Below are positions 1 to 9,351 of a stretch of DNA of 33,756 bases, one piece after another. Position numbers and translations under genes: made by a program. The notes under the pieces were generated by a model that was given only the letters and a program-made list of their open reading frames with translations, was not told where the DNA came from and did no database searches. Positions within the stretch are counted from its first letter, which is position 1. The number at the start of each line of letters is the position of its first letter. Source of the DNA: Alphaproteobacteria bacterium (GTDB taxonomy: Bacteria; Pseudomonadota; Alphaproteobacteria; Rs-D84; SZUA-605); NCBI GenBank assembly GCA_003250835.1, contig QKJL01000014.1, forward strand, positions 1 to 33,756. The letters are read 5' to 3'.

Positions 1-1
1 A

Positions 2-127
2 CAAAAGGGAAATGGGACAATTTCAGTCACTTTTACTGAATCAAATCGGCGATATTTTACATCTTTTAAAGGACGAGCAACTCAGACCTGTCTGATTGGA
101 GATGAAGATATGATTTTTAAAAATTAA
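2..127 (+). CDS. 3' part of a hypothetical protein, tail-to-tail paralogue of the 168-497 gene (5' end outside window)
   Basis: Reads QKGNGTISVTFTESNRRYFTSFKGRATQTCLIGDEDMIFKN*, identical to the C-terminus of the 168..497 ORF except R for Q. Confidence 0.8.
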   Translation, partial: QKGNGTISVTFTESNRRYFTSFKGRATQTCLIGDEDMIFKN

Positions 128-170
128 CATACCCTGGCTAACACAAAAATGTGTTAGCCTGGGGATGTTA
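125..170. terminator. Shared bidirectional terminator-like hairpin between the convergent duplicated genes
   Basis: taacataccctggctaacac-aaaaat-gtgttagcctggggatgtta flanked by A/T runs (ttttaaaaa, atttttaaaa). Confidence 0.7.
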
Positions 171-497
171 ATTTTTAAAAATCATATCTTCATCTCCAAT
201 CAGACAGGTCTGAGTTGCTCGTCCTTTGAAAGATGTAAAATATTGCCGATTTGATTCAGTAAAAGTGACTGAAATTGTCCCATTTCCCTTTTGTTGATTA
301 TTTAATTTGATTTCCGGAAGGTAAAATTTTCGTTTCTCAAATTGAATAAGTACTTTTTGAAGCTCAACTTTTTGTATACCATCATACTTAGTTTCTACTT
401 CAAGACAGATATCTGCTTTAACTTCTGTCGGGAATGCTTTTGTGTTTACATGCTCTGGGAATAAAATAATGGGTTTAACGTTATTATTATCCTTCAT
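168..497 (-). CDS. Hypothetical protein, 109 aa
   Basis: Complete ORF with a diverged second copy at 2-127; TTGACA-like box on the minus strand at 552-557. Confidence 0.7.
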   Translation of the reverse strand: MKDNNNVKPIILFPEHVNTKAFPTEVKADICLEVETKYDGIQKVELQKVLIQFEKRKFYLPEIKLNNQQKGNGTISVTFTESNRQYFTSFKGRATQTCLIGDEDMIFKN

Positions 498-564
498 AAT
501 ATATAATTTTAAGGTACTACATAAAATAAAGTTAGGATAAAAGTCTCAATCTGTCAAGGGGTGT

Positions 565-588
565 AAAAAAAACAGGCACAAAGGCCGG
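565..588 (-). terminator. Possible weak terminator of the 595-840 gene
   Basis: Minus strand GGCctttgtGCC followed by TGTTTTTTTT. Confidence 0.35.
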
Positions 589-594
589 TATATT

Positions 595-840
595 TTAATT
601 GCAGGGAATTCTCAATTTTCCCCAACGGGTGGTGATCTCGGTATCTTTTTTAATAAAGATGGTTCGATCATCAGCAAGTTGGATGTGATAATCATGCATG
701 ACGATGGGTTTCAGTTTAAATTTGGACAGTAATTGTCCTTTGTCATCAATAATTAAATTGTTAGATTTTACAGTAATAGCGCTTGTATTTAAATACAAGG
801 TTCCTGCATCTGTATAAATTTCAATGTTAGGGTTGTTCAT
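595..840 (-). CDS. Hypothetical protein, about 81 aa (shorter start MNNPNIEIYTD preferred over the 921 start)
   Basis: ORF track 595..921; the upstream start is a GTG inside the terminator at 908-933, and a good minus-strand promoter at 875-902 lies downstream of it. Confidence 0.55.
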   Translation of the reverse strand: MNNPNIEIYTDAGTLYLNTSAITVKSNNLIIDDKGQLLSKFKLKPIVMHDYHIQLADDRTIFIKKDTEITTRWGKLRIPCN

Positions 841-874
841 AATAATTTGTTTGATTAATAATAAGGTGCAGATG

Positions 875-902
875 AGAATAACAGATAAATAAAATCTGTC
901 AA
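875..902 (-). promoter_or_regulatory. Promoter for the 595-840 gene
   Basis: Minus strand TTGACA (897-902), 16-nt spacer, TATTCT (875-880). Confidence 0.65.
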
Positions 903-907
903 GTTGA

Positions 908-933
908 CGAAAATAAGGCACCCGAAGGTGCCT
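908..933 (-). terminator. Terminator of the 948-1241 gene with UUCG tetraloop
   Basis: Minus strand AGGCACC-TTCG-GGTGCCT-TATTTTC. Confidence 0.75.
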
Positions 934-947
934 AATGAGTTAATAAC

Positions 948-1241
948 TTAAACCAATAATAAAACATTTACATGTGGTTTACTGTTAACAATTTTAATTT
1001 CTTCATTTTTCTCTATCAAAGCATTCATACCAGGTAAAAGGCATCCAAGGCTTACAATCAGAGGAAATGAAAATTTTTCCAGATTAGCAAAAGAAATGGT
1101 CGCCACCCCAGTAGAAGTATCAGTGCATTTTGAAACAATTTCTAAATGTGAAATTGCCAATCTGCCAACATTACTGTCAATATGAAACAGAGTAGGGTCA
1201 GGCTGTGTGTTCTTTTGCTTTTTTCTTTTTCGCAAAAGCAT
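948..1241 (-). CDS. Hypothetical protein, 97 aa
   Basis: Complete ORF followed by a good terminator; no family recognised. Confidence 0.55.
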   Translation of the reverse strand: MLLRKRKKQKNTQPDPTLFHIDSNVGRLAISHLEIVSKCTDTSTGVATISFANLEKFSFPLIVSLGCLLPGMNALIEKNEEIKIVNSKPHVNVLLLV

Positions 1242-1302
1242 ATATAGTATATTTAACGGTTTCGAAATATACAGTTGAAATTAAATGAATTTAATCCCAT
1301 TG

Positions 1303-1351
1303 TCAAGCGATGTTGAAAGCGCTTGATAAATGAAAAAGGTGTTGTTATACT
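1303..1351 (+). promoter_or_regulatory. gltX promoter with an inverted repeat overlapping the -35 box
   Basis: TTGATA (1323-1328), N17, TATACT (1346-1351); TCAAGCG (1303-1309) and CGCTTGA (1320-1326). Confidence 0.7.
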
Positions 1352-1378
1352 GTCGACAAAACCAAAGGATTGATAAAC

Positions 1379-2818
1379 ATGAAAAAAGTAAAAACACGAT
1401 TTGCGCCGTCACCAACAGGATACCTACATATCGGTGGTGTACGTACGGCTTTGTTTAATTATTTGTATGCAAAACACTGTGGTGGAGAATTTGTATTACG
1501 TATTGAAGACACAGATCGTGAACGCTATACACCAGAAGCAATTGAACTAATCTATCGTGATTTAAAATGGATGGGATTGGCTTGGGATGAAATCATGGAA
1601 AGCCAATTTGCGCGTCGTGATCGTCATATGGAAGTTGCAAATGAATTATTGGTAAAAGGTGCAGCATATAAATGTTTTACAACAAAAGAAGAATTAGCTG
1701 AATTGCGTGAAAAAGCAACAGAAGAAAAACGTGCATTTCGTTTTGAAAGCAAGTGGCGTGATGTTGATCCAGCAGATTATCCAATAGATCAAGAATATGT
1801 AGTACGTTTAAAAACGCCATTAGATGGTGAAACAATCGTAAACGATGATATTCGTGGAACGGTATCTTTCCCAAATAAAGATATTGATGATTTAATATTG
1901 GTGCGTTCAGATAACACACCTGTATATCAATTATCAGTAGTAGTGGATGATCATGATATGGGAATTACACATGTGATTCGTGGGGAAGAACACTTAAATA
2001 ATGCCCCTAAACAAGTATTAATTATGAAGGCAATGGGATGGGATGAACCTACATATGGACATATTCCATTGATCTTAGCTCCAGCAGGACAACAAGGAAA
2101 ATTGTCAAAACGTCACGGAGCAACAGCAGTAGGCGATTACATTAATGCTGGATTCTTACCAGAAGGATTATTTAATTACTTATTGCGTCTGGGTTGGGGA
2201 CATGGGGATGATGAAATTATCTCACGTGAACAAGCAATTGAATGGTTTGATTTATCAGGCGTAGTAAAAGCAGGTGCACGATTTGATATGCAAAAAGCAA
2301 TTTCAGTAAATGGATATTATATACGTGAAGCGGATACAGCGCGTGTAACAGAACTCACAATTCCATTCCTTGAAAAGAAATTGGACCGTATATTAACAGA
2401 TGCCGAAAAAGAATTGTTATCAAAAGCAATGCCAGAGGTGCAAGAACGAGTGAAAACATTGGTTGAAGCTGCCGATTTAGCATCATTTTATTTTATCTCA
2501 GAAATGCCAGAATTAGATGAAAAAACGAAAAAGGTATTAGATAAACCAATTCCAGTAAATGATTCAGAAGAATCAAAGCATCCAAAAGAAATTTTCTGTG
2601 ATTCTTTCGCGAAATTAGAAGAATTGGATTGGACAGTAGATTCATTAAACGATTACTTTAATGCGCTGGCGGAAAAACATAATGTAAAATTGGGTAAAAT
2701 GTTGCAACCACTCCGCGTGGCAATTGCATATTCAACAATTACACCACCATTATACGAAGCGATGGTATTATTGGGAAAAGAAGAATGTCTGAAAAGAATG
2801 AACAACGCGTGCGATTAA
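1379..2818 (+). CDS. gltX: Glutamyl-tRNA synthetase
   Basis: RFAPSPTGYLHIGGVRTALFNYLYA and KLSKRHG class I synthetase signatures. ORF track start 1370 also possible. Confidence 0.95.
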   Translation: MKKVKTRFAPSPTGYLHIGGVRTALFNYLYAKHCGGEFVLRIEDTDRERYTPEAIELIYRDLKWMGLAWDEIMESQFARRDRHMEVANELLVKGAAYKCFTTKEELAELREKATEEKRAFRFESKWRDVDPADYPIDQEYVVRLKTPLDGETIVNDDIRGTVSFPNKDIDDLILVRSDNTPVYQLSVVVDDHDMGITHVIRGEEHLNNAPKQVLIMKAMGWDEPTYGHIPLILAPAGQQGKLSKRHGATAVGDYINAGFLPEGLFNYLLRLGWGHGDDEIISREQAIEWFDLSGVVKAGARFDMQKAISVNGYYIREADTARVTELTIPFLEKKLDRILTDAEKELLSKAMPEVQERVKTLVEAADLASFYFISEMPELDEKTKKVLDKPIPVNDSEESKHPKEIFCDSFAKLEELDWTVDSLNDYFNALAEKHNVKLGKMLQPLRVAIAYSTITPPLYEAMVLLGKEECLKRMNNACD

Positions 2819-3351
2819 TCGTGGGCTTGGGAAATCCAGGCACGCAATACACTGAAACACGTCATAATATTGGGTTCAAAGCAATCGATGCTCTCGCAGA
2901 TGAGTATGGGGCAACGGGCTTTATGTCAAAATTCAAAGGCGAATGTGCTGCGATACAAATTGACGGACAAAAAATCTTATTATTAAAACCACAAACATTC
3001 ATGAATTTATCAGGGCAATCAGTCTTGGCTGCACTTAGTTTTTTAAAGCTAAAACCAGAAGAAGTTTTGGTGATTCATGATGATATTGACTTAAAAGTAG
3101 GTGAGATTAAAACCAAAAAAGGCGGTGGTCACGGTGGGCATAATGGCTTACGTGATATTGATGCTAAAATTGGGAAAGAATATCATCGACTACGTATTGG
3201 GGTGGGGCATCCACGCAATATCCCAGATTGTCCAGTAAAAGACCCAGCAGATTATGTATTAGGGCGCTTTTCAAGTGAAGAACAGGCAATGTTTAAGAAT
3301 AAAATCAATCAAATAGTAAAAGATATAAAATCGTTTATAAGTATTGATTAA
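2785..3351 (+). CDS. pth: Peptidyl-tRNA hydrolase
   Basis: LIVGLGNPGTQYTETRHNIGF, KPQTFMNLSGQSV, HDDIDLKVGEIKTKKGGGHGGHNGLRDI. Confidence 0.95.
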   Translation: MSEKNEQRVRLIVGLGNPGTQYTETRHNIGFKAIDALADEYGATGFMSKFKGECAAIQIDGQKILLLKPQTFMNLSGQSVLAALSFLKLKPEEVLVIHDDIDLKVGEIKTKKGGGHGGHNGLRDIDAKIGKEYHRLRIGVGHPRNIPDCPVKDPADYVLGRFSSEEQAMFKNKINQIVKDIKSFISID

Positions 3352-3388
3352 AACAAGTTTCAGGAATTTATATCAGGAAATAATAAAC

Positions 3389-3416
3389 TTGATTTTAATG
3401 AAAATTTCTGTAAAAT
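3389..3416 (+). promoter_or_regulatory. Putative nifJ promoter
   Basis: TTGATT, N16, TAAAAT upstream of nifJ; SD-like AGAGGAAAT before the ATG. Confidence 0.5.
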
Positions 3417-3452
3417 TAAACAGATCAGATTAACACAAGACAGAGGAAATTA

Positions 3453-6400
3453 ATGTCTAAAAAATATATTTGTGACGGATGCGAGGCCGCAGCCGACATA
3501 GCTTATCGCTTAACGCGATTGTCAGTTATCTATCCAATTACTCCATCATCTCCGATGGGCGAATACTACGAACAATGGTCAGCACAAGGAAAACCAAATA
3601 TATTTGGTGATGTGCCAGAAGTATCAATGATGCAATCAGAAGCTGGTGCAATTGGTGCGGTACACGGAGCATTACAAGTAGGTCAAAATGCAACAACATT
3701 TACAGCATCTCAAGGATTGTTGTTAATGATTCCAAATATGTATAAAATTGCTGGGGAATTACATCCGTTTGTAATGCACGTAGCTGCTCGTTCAGTGGCA
3801 ACACATGCATTATCAATTTTCGGGGATCATTCTGACGTGATGGGTGTGCGTGAAACAGGGTTCGCAATGCTATGTGCAAACTCAGTACAAGAAGCACACG
3901 ATATGGCGGCAATTGCTCATTTAGCAACATATAAAACATCAGTACCATTCTTACATTTCTTTGATGGATTCCGTACATCACACGAAATTGCATCAATCGA
4001 AAAAATTGACGATAAAGTATTATCATCATTAATTGATCCAAAATGGTATGGAAATCAACGTAAAAAAGCATTAACACCTGAAAGTGATGCAATGCGTGGA
4101 ACAGCTCAAAATCCAGACGTATTCTTCCAAGCACGTGAAGCATGTAATCCATATTACGAAGCAGTGCCAGGCGCAGTTGAAGAATTAATGGAAAAATTTG
4201 GTGAAAAAACAGGCCGTAAATATAAACTTGTAGAATATGTTGGATCACCAAAAGCGAAAAAAGTAATCATCATGATGGGTTCAGGGGCTGATGCAACTGA
4301 CGAAGTTGTGGAAGAAATGGTTAAAAAAGAAAAAGTTGGATTAGTAAAAATCCGTTTATATCGTCCATTCCCATTAAAAGCATTTGCAGATGCGTTACCA
4401 AAATCAGTGAAAAAAATTGCTGTATTGGATCGTACAAAAGAACCAGGTGCATTGGGTGAACCATTATACTTAGATATAATCACTGCATTGAAACAAATCG
4501 GACGCGAAGGATTAACAGTAATCGGTGGACGTTACGGTTTATCTTCAAAAGAATTTAACCCAGCATGTATCAAAGCTGTTTACGCTGAATTGGATAAAAA
4601 AGATCCTAAACATAGCTTCACAGTAGGTATCTATGATGATTTATCAAACACATCATTGATGTTAGAAGAATATCACGTGCCATTTAATGGTTTCCGTGCA
4701 ATTATGTTTGGATTGGGATCTGACGGAACGGTTGGAGCTGCTAAAAATTCAGCAAAAATCATTTCTGCAGAAACAGATCAATATGTGCAAAATTACTCAG
4801 TATATGACAGTAAAAAAGCAGGCGGTTTTACAGGATCTCATTTACGTGTATCTGATAAACCAATTCGCTCAACTTATTTGGTTGAACAAGCTGACTTTAT
4901 TTCATGTGCCCATTTCCCATTCTTGGAAACACAAGAAATTTTGGGACAAGCAAAAGATGGCGCAACAGTATTGTTGAATGCACCATACAAAGCAGAAGAA
5001 ATTTGGGACAAATTACCACGCACAGTGGAAGAACAAATTATTTCAAAGAAATTGAACGTATACATCATTGATGCATCACGTACAGCACGTGACCTTGGTT
5101 TAGGTCGTCGTATCAATACATTAATGCAAACATGTTTCTTTGGATTAACACCTGTACTTGAAACTGAACGTGCAAAAGAAATTCTAAAAGGAATTATCGA
5201 AAAAGCATACGGTAAAAAAGGTAAGAAAATTGTTGATCTGAACTGCAAAGCTGTGGATGCTGCATTGGATAAAATGTATAAATTAGACGTGCAAGCAGCC
5301 CCATCAGAAAATGCACCATTCAAAGATGATAGTATTTGGATGAAAGCAGATGAGTTCACCAAAACAGTAACAAAGAAAATGATCGAAGGTAAGGGTGATG
5401 ATATCCCTGTATCAGCATTTGCTGGTAAATATGCTGACGGTACATTCCCAACAGGAACAACAAAACTTGAAAAACGCCGTATCGCGGATCAAGTGCCTGT
5501 ATGGGATCCTGAAACATGTATCCAATGTGGAAAATGTGCATTTGTATGTCCGCACGCTGCAGTACGTTCAAAAGCATTTGATGATAAAGATGCTCCAAAA
5601 GGCGGCGACTTTAAATCAGCTCCATACAAAGGAAAAGAATTGGGCGAAAATATGAATTACACAATCCAGGTATCACCTGCTGACTGTACAGGATGTACAT
5701 TGTGTGTAGAAGCATGTCCAATGAAAGGAAAAACAGATCCAATTAAAATGGCACCGATTGACGAAGTGTATGATGCAGAAGCAAAACGTTTCGAACAATT
5801 CGAAAAAATCCCTGAATTGGATAAATCTAAATTGAATATGAATATGTTAAAACATACTCAGCTATCAACACCATTATTTGAATATTCAGGTGCATGTGCT
5901 GGATGTGGAGAAACACCATACCTTAAATTGTTAACACAATTGTTTGGGGACCACATGGTAATTGCCAATGCAACAGGATGTTCATCAATTTACGGTGGAA
6001 ACTTGCCAACAACACCATATACAAAAAATGAACAAGGATTGGGACCAGCATGGTCAAATTCATTGTTTGAAAATAACGCTGAATATGGTTATGGAATGAA
6101 AATTGCTGAAATTGCATCTGAAAAAACAGCACGTCGTCTATTGATCGACCTAGAAGCAGATGGAAAGCTAGATTCTAAATTAGTAAATGGCTTGTTGAAC
6201 AATTCATTAAAACAAAGCGATGATAAAGAAATCGCAGCACAACGTGCACGTGTAGCTGAATTAAAGCAAATTCTAAAAGGTAATTCTTCAACAAAAGCAA
6301 AAGAATTATTAGATGTAGCTGATACGTTAATAAAACGTAGCACATGGATCGTTGGTGGTGACGGATGGGCATATGACATCGGATATGGTGGATTGGATCA

Positions 6401-7007
6401 CATCTTACACTCTGGTGAAAATATCAACATCTTGATTATGGATACAGAAGCATATTCAAACACTGGTGGACAACAATCTAAGTCAACACCAATGGGGGCT
6501 TCTGCAAAATTCGCATCAAGTGGACGTGAATTACCAAAGAAAGATCTTGGGGCAATTGCAATGTCATCAAAGGCTGTATACGTGGCTAAAATTGCCTTGG
6601 GAGCAAACGAAGCTCAAGCAATCAAAGCATTCCGTGAAGCAGAAGCATTTGATGGTCCATCAATCATCTTGGCGTATTCTCCATGTGTCGCGCACGGAAT
6701 TGATTTATCAAAACAATTGCAACATCAAAAATTAGCTGTAAGTTCAGGGCATTGGGGTCTATACCGCTTTAACCCAGATTTATTAGCTGAAAATAAAAAC
6801 CCATTGTCAATTGACTCAAACTTAACGGAAGTTGAAAAGTTTGATAAATACACAGACAGTGAAAACAGATATCAAATTGTAAAACGCTCTGATCCAAAAC
6901 TTTATAAAAAGTTGATGAAAAAAGCGAAAAGCGATATCTTGCGTCAACACTTTATGTATAAGGCGTTCAGTGAAACTGAGCCAGAAGATAGTGGTGATAA
7001 AGAATAG
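3453..7007 (+). CDS. nifJ: Pyruvate:ferredoxin (flavodoxin) oxidoreductase, single-chain
   Basis: YPITPSSPMGE N-terminus, two ferredoxin motifs (CIQCGKCAFVCPHAA, CTGCTLCVEACPMKG), TPP domain GDGWAYDIGYGGLDH; about 1180 aa. Confidence 0.95.
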   Translation: MSKKYICDGCEAAADIAYRLTRLSVIYPITPSSPMGEYYEQWSAQGKPNIFGDVPEVSMMQSEAGAIGAVHGALQVGQNATTFTASQGLLLMIPNMYKIAGELHPFVMHVAARSVATHALSIFGDHSDVMGVRETGFAMLCANSVQEAHDMAAIAHLATYKTSVPFLHFFDGFRTSHEIASIEKIDDKVLSSLIDPKWYGNQRKKALTPESDAMRGTAQNPDVFFQAREACNPYYEAVPGAVEELMEKFGEKTGRKYKLVEYVGSPKAKKVIIMMGSGADATDEVVEEMVKKEKVGLVKIRLYRPFPLKAFADALPKSVKKIAVLDRTKEPGALGEPLYLDIITALKQIGREGLTVIGGRYGLSSKEFNPACIKAVYAELDKKDPKHSFTVGIYDDLSNTSLMLEEYHVPFNGFRAIMFGLGSDGTVGAAKNSAKIISAETDQYVQNYSVYDSKKAGGFTGSHLRVSDKPIRSTYLVEQADFISCAHFPFLETQEILGQAKDGATVLLNAPYKAEEIWDKLPRTVEEQIISKKLNVYIIDASRTARDLGLGRRINTLMQTCFFGLTPVLETERAKEILKGIIEKAYGKKGKKIVDLNCKAVDAALDKMYKLDVQAAPSENAPFKDDSIWMKADEFTKTVTKKMIEGKGDDIPVSAFAGKYADGTFPTGTTKLEKRRIADQVPVWDPETCIQCGKCAFVCPHAAVRSKAFDDKDAPKGGDFKSAPYKGKELGENMNYTIQVSPADCTGCTLCVEACPMKGKTDPIKMAPIDEVYDAEAKRFEQFEKIPELDKSKLNMNMLKHTQLSTPLFEYSGACAGCGETPYLKLLTQLFGDHMVIANATGCSSIYGGNLPTTPYTKNEQGLGPAWSNSLFENNAEYGYGMKIAEIASEKTARRLLIDLEADGKLDSKLVNGLLNNSLKQSDDKEIAAQRARVAELKQILKGNSSTKAKELLDVADTLIKRSTWIVGGDGWAYDIGYGGLDHILHSGENINILIMDTEAYSNTGGQQSKSTPMGASAKFASSGRELPKKDLGAIAMSSKAVYVAKIALGANEAQAIKAFREAEAFDGPSIILAYSPCVAHGIDLSKQLQHQKLAVSSGHWGLYRFNPDLLAENKNPLSIDSNLTEVEKFDKYTDSENRYQIVKRSDPKLYKKLMKKAKSDILRQHFMYKAFSETEPEDSGDKE

Positions 7008-7035
7008 AAAAAGGCTTCCCTAGGGAAGCCTTTTT
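7008..7035 (+). terminator. nifJ terminator
   Basis: aaggcttccc-tagggaagcctttttc hairpin with T tract. Confidence 0.8.
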
Positions 7036-7062
7036 CATTGAAAAAATGAAAAATTCAGATCA

Positions 7063-7095
7063 AAGAAAAAAAGATAAACCCTGAGCCCAGGGCTC
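7063..7095 (-). terminator. Terminator of the lipoprotein gene (minus strand)
   Basis: Minus strand CCCTG-ggct-CAGGG followed by TTTATCTTTTTTTC. Confidence 0.55.
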
Positions 7096-7109
7096 CTCTA
7101 AAAACATCA

Positions 7110-7544
7110 TTAATGGACGATAACGTACTTATCCATTTCAGGTGTTTTTTCTTTGACGATAAACATCAGTACGAATTGGTTCTTTTGCAAAGACGAAGAG
7201 AGGTCACGAAGTTCTTGATATGAATTGACATGGGTAAGATCCATAGAAAATTCATACACTGGTCTGGAATCAGATGGGCTATCAAAGTACAGAAGATAAC
7301 CGTCCTCATCTAACAGAACTTGTTTGTCACTTGTGGATTGGGTGGCATGAAATTCAATAATTTCATTGCCATTATCCAACGTCTTCAACGTAAAACCGTC
7401 CTGGGCAGTTCCAGAATATTTGCCATTTACGTAAATCACGTGACTATCCACCATTTGCGGTTCAGTTTCTGGTTCCACAAAGACAGTAGTTTCACATCCA
7501 AAAAAGCTGATCACGATCAGCAAAGTAAAAAATGAATTTTTCAT
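7110..7544 (-). CDS. Putative lipoprotein, about 144 aa
   Basis: Internal start MKNSFFTLLIVISFFGC gives a lipoprotein signal peptide with Cys; no family recognised. Confidence 0.65.
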   Translation of the reverse strand: MKNSFFTLLIVISFFGCETTVFVEPETEPQMVDSHVIYVNGKYSGTAQDGFTLKTLDNGNEIIEFHATQSTSDKQVLLDEDGYLLYFDSPSDSRPVYEFSMDLTHVNSYQELRDLSSSLQKNQFVLMFIVKEKTPEMDKYVIVH

Positions 7545-7587
7545 TTTTAATTTAATAATAGGTTTAAAAAAATAAATGTTTATCGCG

Positions 7588-7602
7588 GCTGTTAATAACA
7601 GC
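7588..7602. promoter_or_regulatory. 15-nt perfect palindrome upstream of the lipoprotein gene
   Basis: GCTGTTA-A-TAACAGC. Confidence 0.4.
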
Positions 7603-7657
7603 TCTAAATTTTTAGGCAAGGGGGTGAAATAGTTTTTTTATGATAAAAGTAAATATT

Positions 7658-7684
7658 AAAAAACTTCCTTTTAAGGAAGCTTTT
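7658..7684 (-). terminator. Terminator at the end of the minus-strand miaB-to-HAD gene block
   Basis: aaaaaacttccttttaaggaagctttt; CTTCC/GGAAG stem with T tracts on both sides. Confidence 0.7.
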
Positions 7685-7689
7685 ATAAA

Positions 7690-8370
7690 TTAACGAGTAT
7701 GTATCAGAATGTCTTTAAATGCATCATCCATGGTATAGATAGGAGTGGTTAAAATGCCAGGTTTCCAGCCAGCAGCATTAGATTGTGAAATATTTTTTGT
7801 GCTATCATCTATTAAAAGGCAGTCTGATGAGGTGACAGAATATTCTTGTTCAAAAAGTTGGAAAGTAATCAGTTCTTTTTTTGTATAACATTGACCTGAA
7901 TTAATATCAAATAACCCATCAAAATAAGTATCAAAATCAATATTCCAGTTATCAAAAAAACGACGAATAGTAAATTCAATGTTATCAGTAAAAATAACTT
8001 TTTTACCAGGAAGATCATTTAATAAAGAAAGATCTGTAATAGTATCTTTAACAGCCATTGAAAACTCATGAACTTCAGCATCATTCATAACATAATAATC
8101 ATTAAAAGGTTGTTTGTGTTCAGAAGTTAAAGGATGAATGGAAAAAATTTCATTTTCTAAAGATGTTTGATTAATGACAGTTTGTTCAATACACTGATCA
8201 ACAAGTTGTTTAATATCCAATTCACTTAAATGTGAGCAAACTGTTTTTTTAAGTGCACGACGAAAAGCAGAGTGTCTATTTTTATAAATAATAGATTGAT
8301 TTTCAGGAGTCTTACGATAAAAGCATTCATCAAAATCAATTCCCCAAACAGTATTATCATGAATATGCAT
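7690..8370 (-). CDS. HAD-superfamily hydrolase, pyrimidine 5'-nucleotidase-like
   Basis: GIDFDECFY (motif I), VIFTDN (motif II region), LLIDDSTKNISQSNAAGWKPG (motif IV). Confidence 0.7.
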   Translation of the reverse strand: MHIHDNTVWGIDFDECFYRKTPENQSIIYKNRHSAFRRALKKTVCSHLSELDIKQLVDQCIEQTVINQTSLENEIFSIHPLTSEHKQPFNDYYVMNDAEVHEFSMAVKDTITDLSLLNDLPGKKVIFTDNIEFTIRRFFDNWNIDFDTYFDGLFDINSGQCYTKKELITFQLFEQEYSVTSSDCLLIDDSTKNISQSNAAGWKPGILTTPIYTMDDAFKDILIHTR

Positions 8371-8381
8371 TATTAAATCCT

Positions 8382-9314
8382 TTAGTTTGGTTTTGCATGT
8401 GGTTGTTGTAAAATTTGATGAGCCATTTCAAATCCTTTGTAGATAGATTCTCTTAATTTCATGTTCTGAGAATATCCATAAATAAAACCGCCTGCAAAAG
8501 CATCTCCAGCTCCTAAAGTGCTAACAGGAGTATCAATTTTATCAGGAACAGGAATAAGCTCTGTTTGTCCATGATCTGAAAGTAAAATCCCTTTTGAACC
8601 TTGTGTAGTGATAAAGATTTTATCAGATTGAAGTTTTTTAATACCTGGTAAAGGGAGTGAATTTAAATAATTCACTTCATTTTCATTGCCAATAATAACA
8701 TCACATAAGTTCATAAAATCTACATCGCGTTGAGTAATATCGCGATGAGAATGAAGAGTGTATACAATTTTTAGGTGTGAAGTGTTTTGAATGAGAGTTT
8801 GTAAAGTTGTATTATCAAAAAATGGAAGAATTTCGCCTTCAAAAAATAAAACAGAAGTCTGTTTGAAAAGTGAAAGAGGAAAGTTTGCTGAATGAAAAAC
8901 AGTTGAAACGCCAAGGTCTGAAACCATGGTACGTTCTCCATCAGGAGTAATTAAAATATAACAGCTAGCACTCGCTTGATTGGGAAGAATGTTAGGTTGA
9001 AAATTAATATTATATTTATGTTGTTCATCTTTAAAAAAATGACCAATAAGGTCATCAGAAATAGTGCCAATAAATTTGCTTACTCCACCAAGATAAGCTA
9101 CTGATGCAAGTGAATTAGAAATTGCCCCACCAGAACTAAATTCACAATCACGCATAGCTTCTTTAAATTGAATTTGTTTTTCCGTTGAAAAAGAATGAAG
9201 ACAGTGAACATGTCCAGAATTAAGTCCGAAAAAATGAATAATGTCAAAAGACACATGTTTGTATAAATCTGTGAATGCTAATCCTATACCAAGGACATCA
9301 ATATGTTTTTCCAT
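8382..9314 (-). CDS. PfkB-family carbohydrate/nucleoside kinase (adenosine-kinase-like)
   Basis: SSGGAISNSLASVAYLGG, TPDGERTMVSDLG, and C-terminal TLGAGDAFAGGFIYGY. Confidence 0.85.
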   Translation of the reverse strand: MEKHIDVLGIGLAFTDLYKHVSFDIIHFFGLNSGHVHCLHSFSTEKQIQFKEAMRDCEFSSGGAISNSLASVAYLGGVSKFIGTISDDLIGHFFKDEQHKYNINFQPNILPNQASASCYILITPDGERTMVSDLGVSTVFHSANFPLSLFKQTSVLFFEGEILPFFDNTTLQTLIQNTSHLKIVYTLHSHRDITQRDVDFMNLCDVIIGNENEVNYLNSLPLPGIKKLQSDKIFITTQGSKGILLSDHGQTELIPVPDKIDTPVSTLGAGDAFAGGFIYGYSQNMKLRESIYKGFEMAHQILQQPHAKPN

Positions 9315-9351
9315 AATTAAAAACTAAAGAAAAGTTTAAAAAATGTCAAGA

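Larger units (their letters stand above)
1..294. repeat. Near-perfect inverted repeat: arms 1-144 and 151-294 around a 6-nt loop
   Basis: Reverse complement of 151-294 matches 1-144 with 4 mismatches (positions 51, 67, 131, 135 of the left arm). Confidence 0.95.

Noticed and set aside
3700-6379. Antisense and alternate-frame ORFs within nifJ
   Set aside because: Shadow ORFs from strong A-ending codon bias; nifJ is an unambiguous full-length gene.
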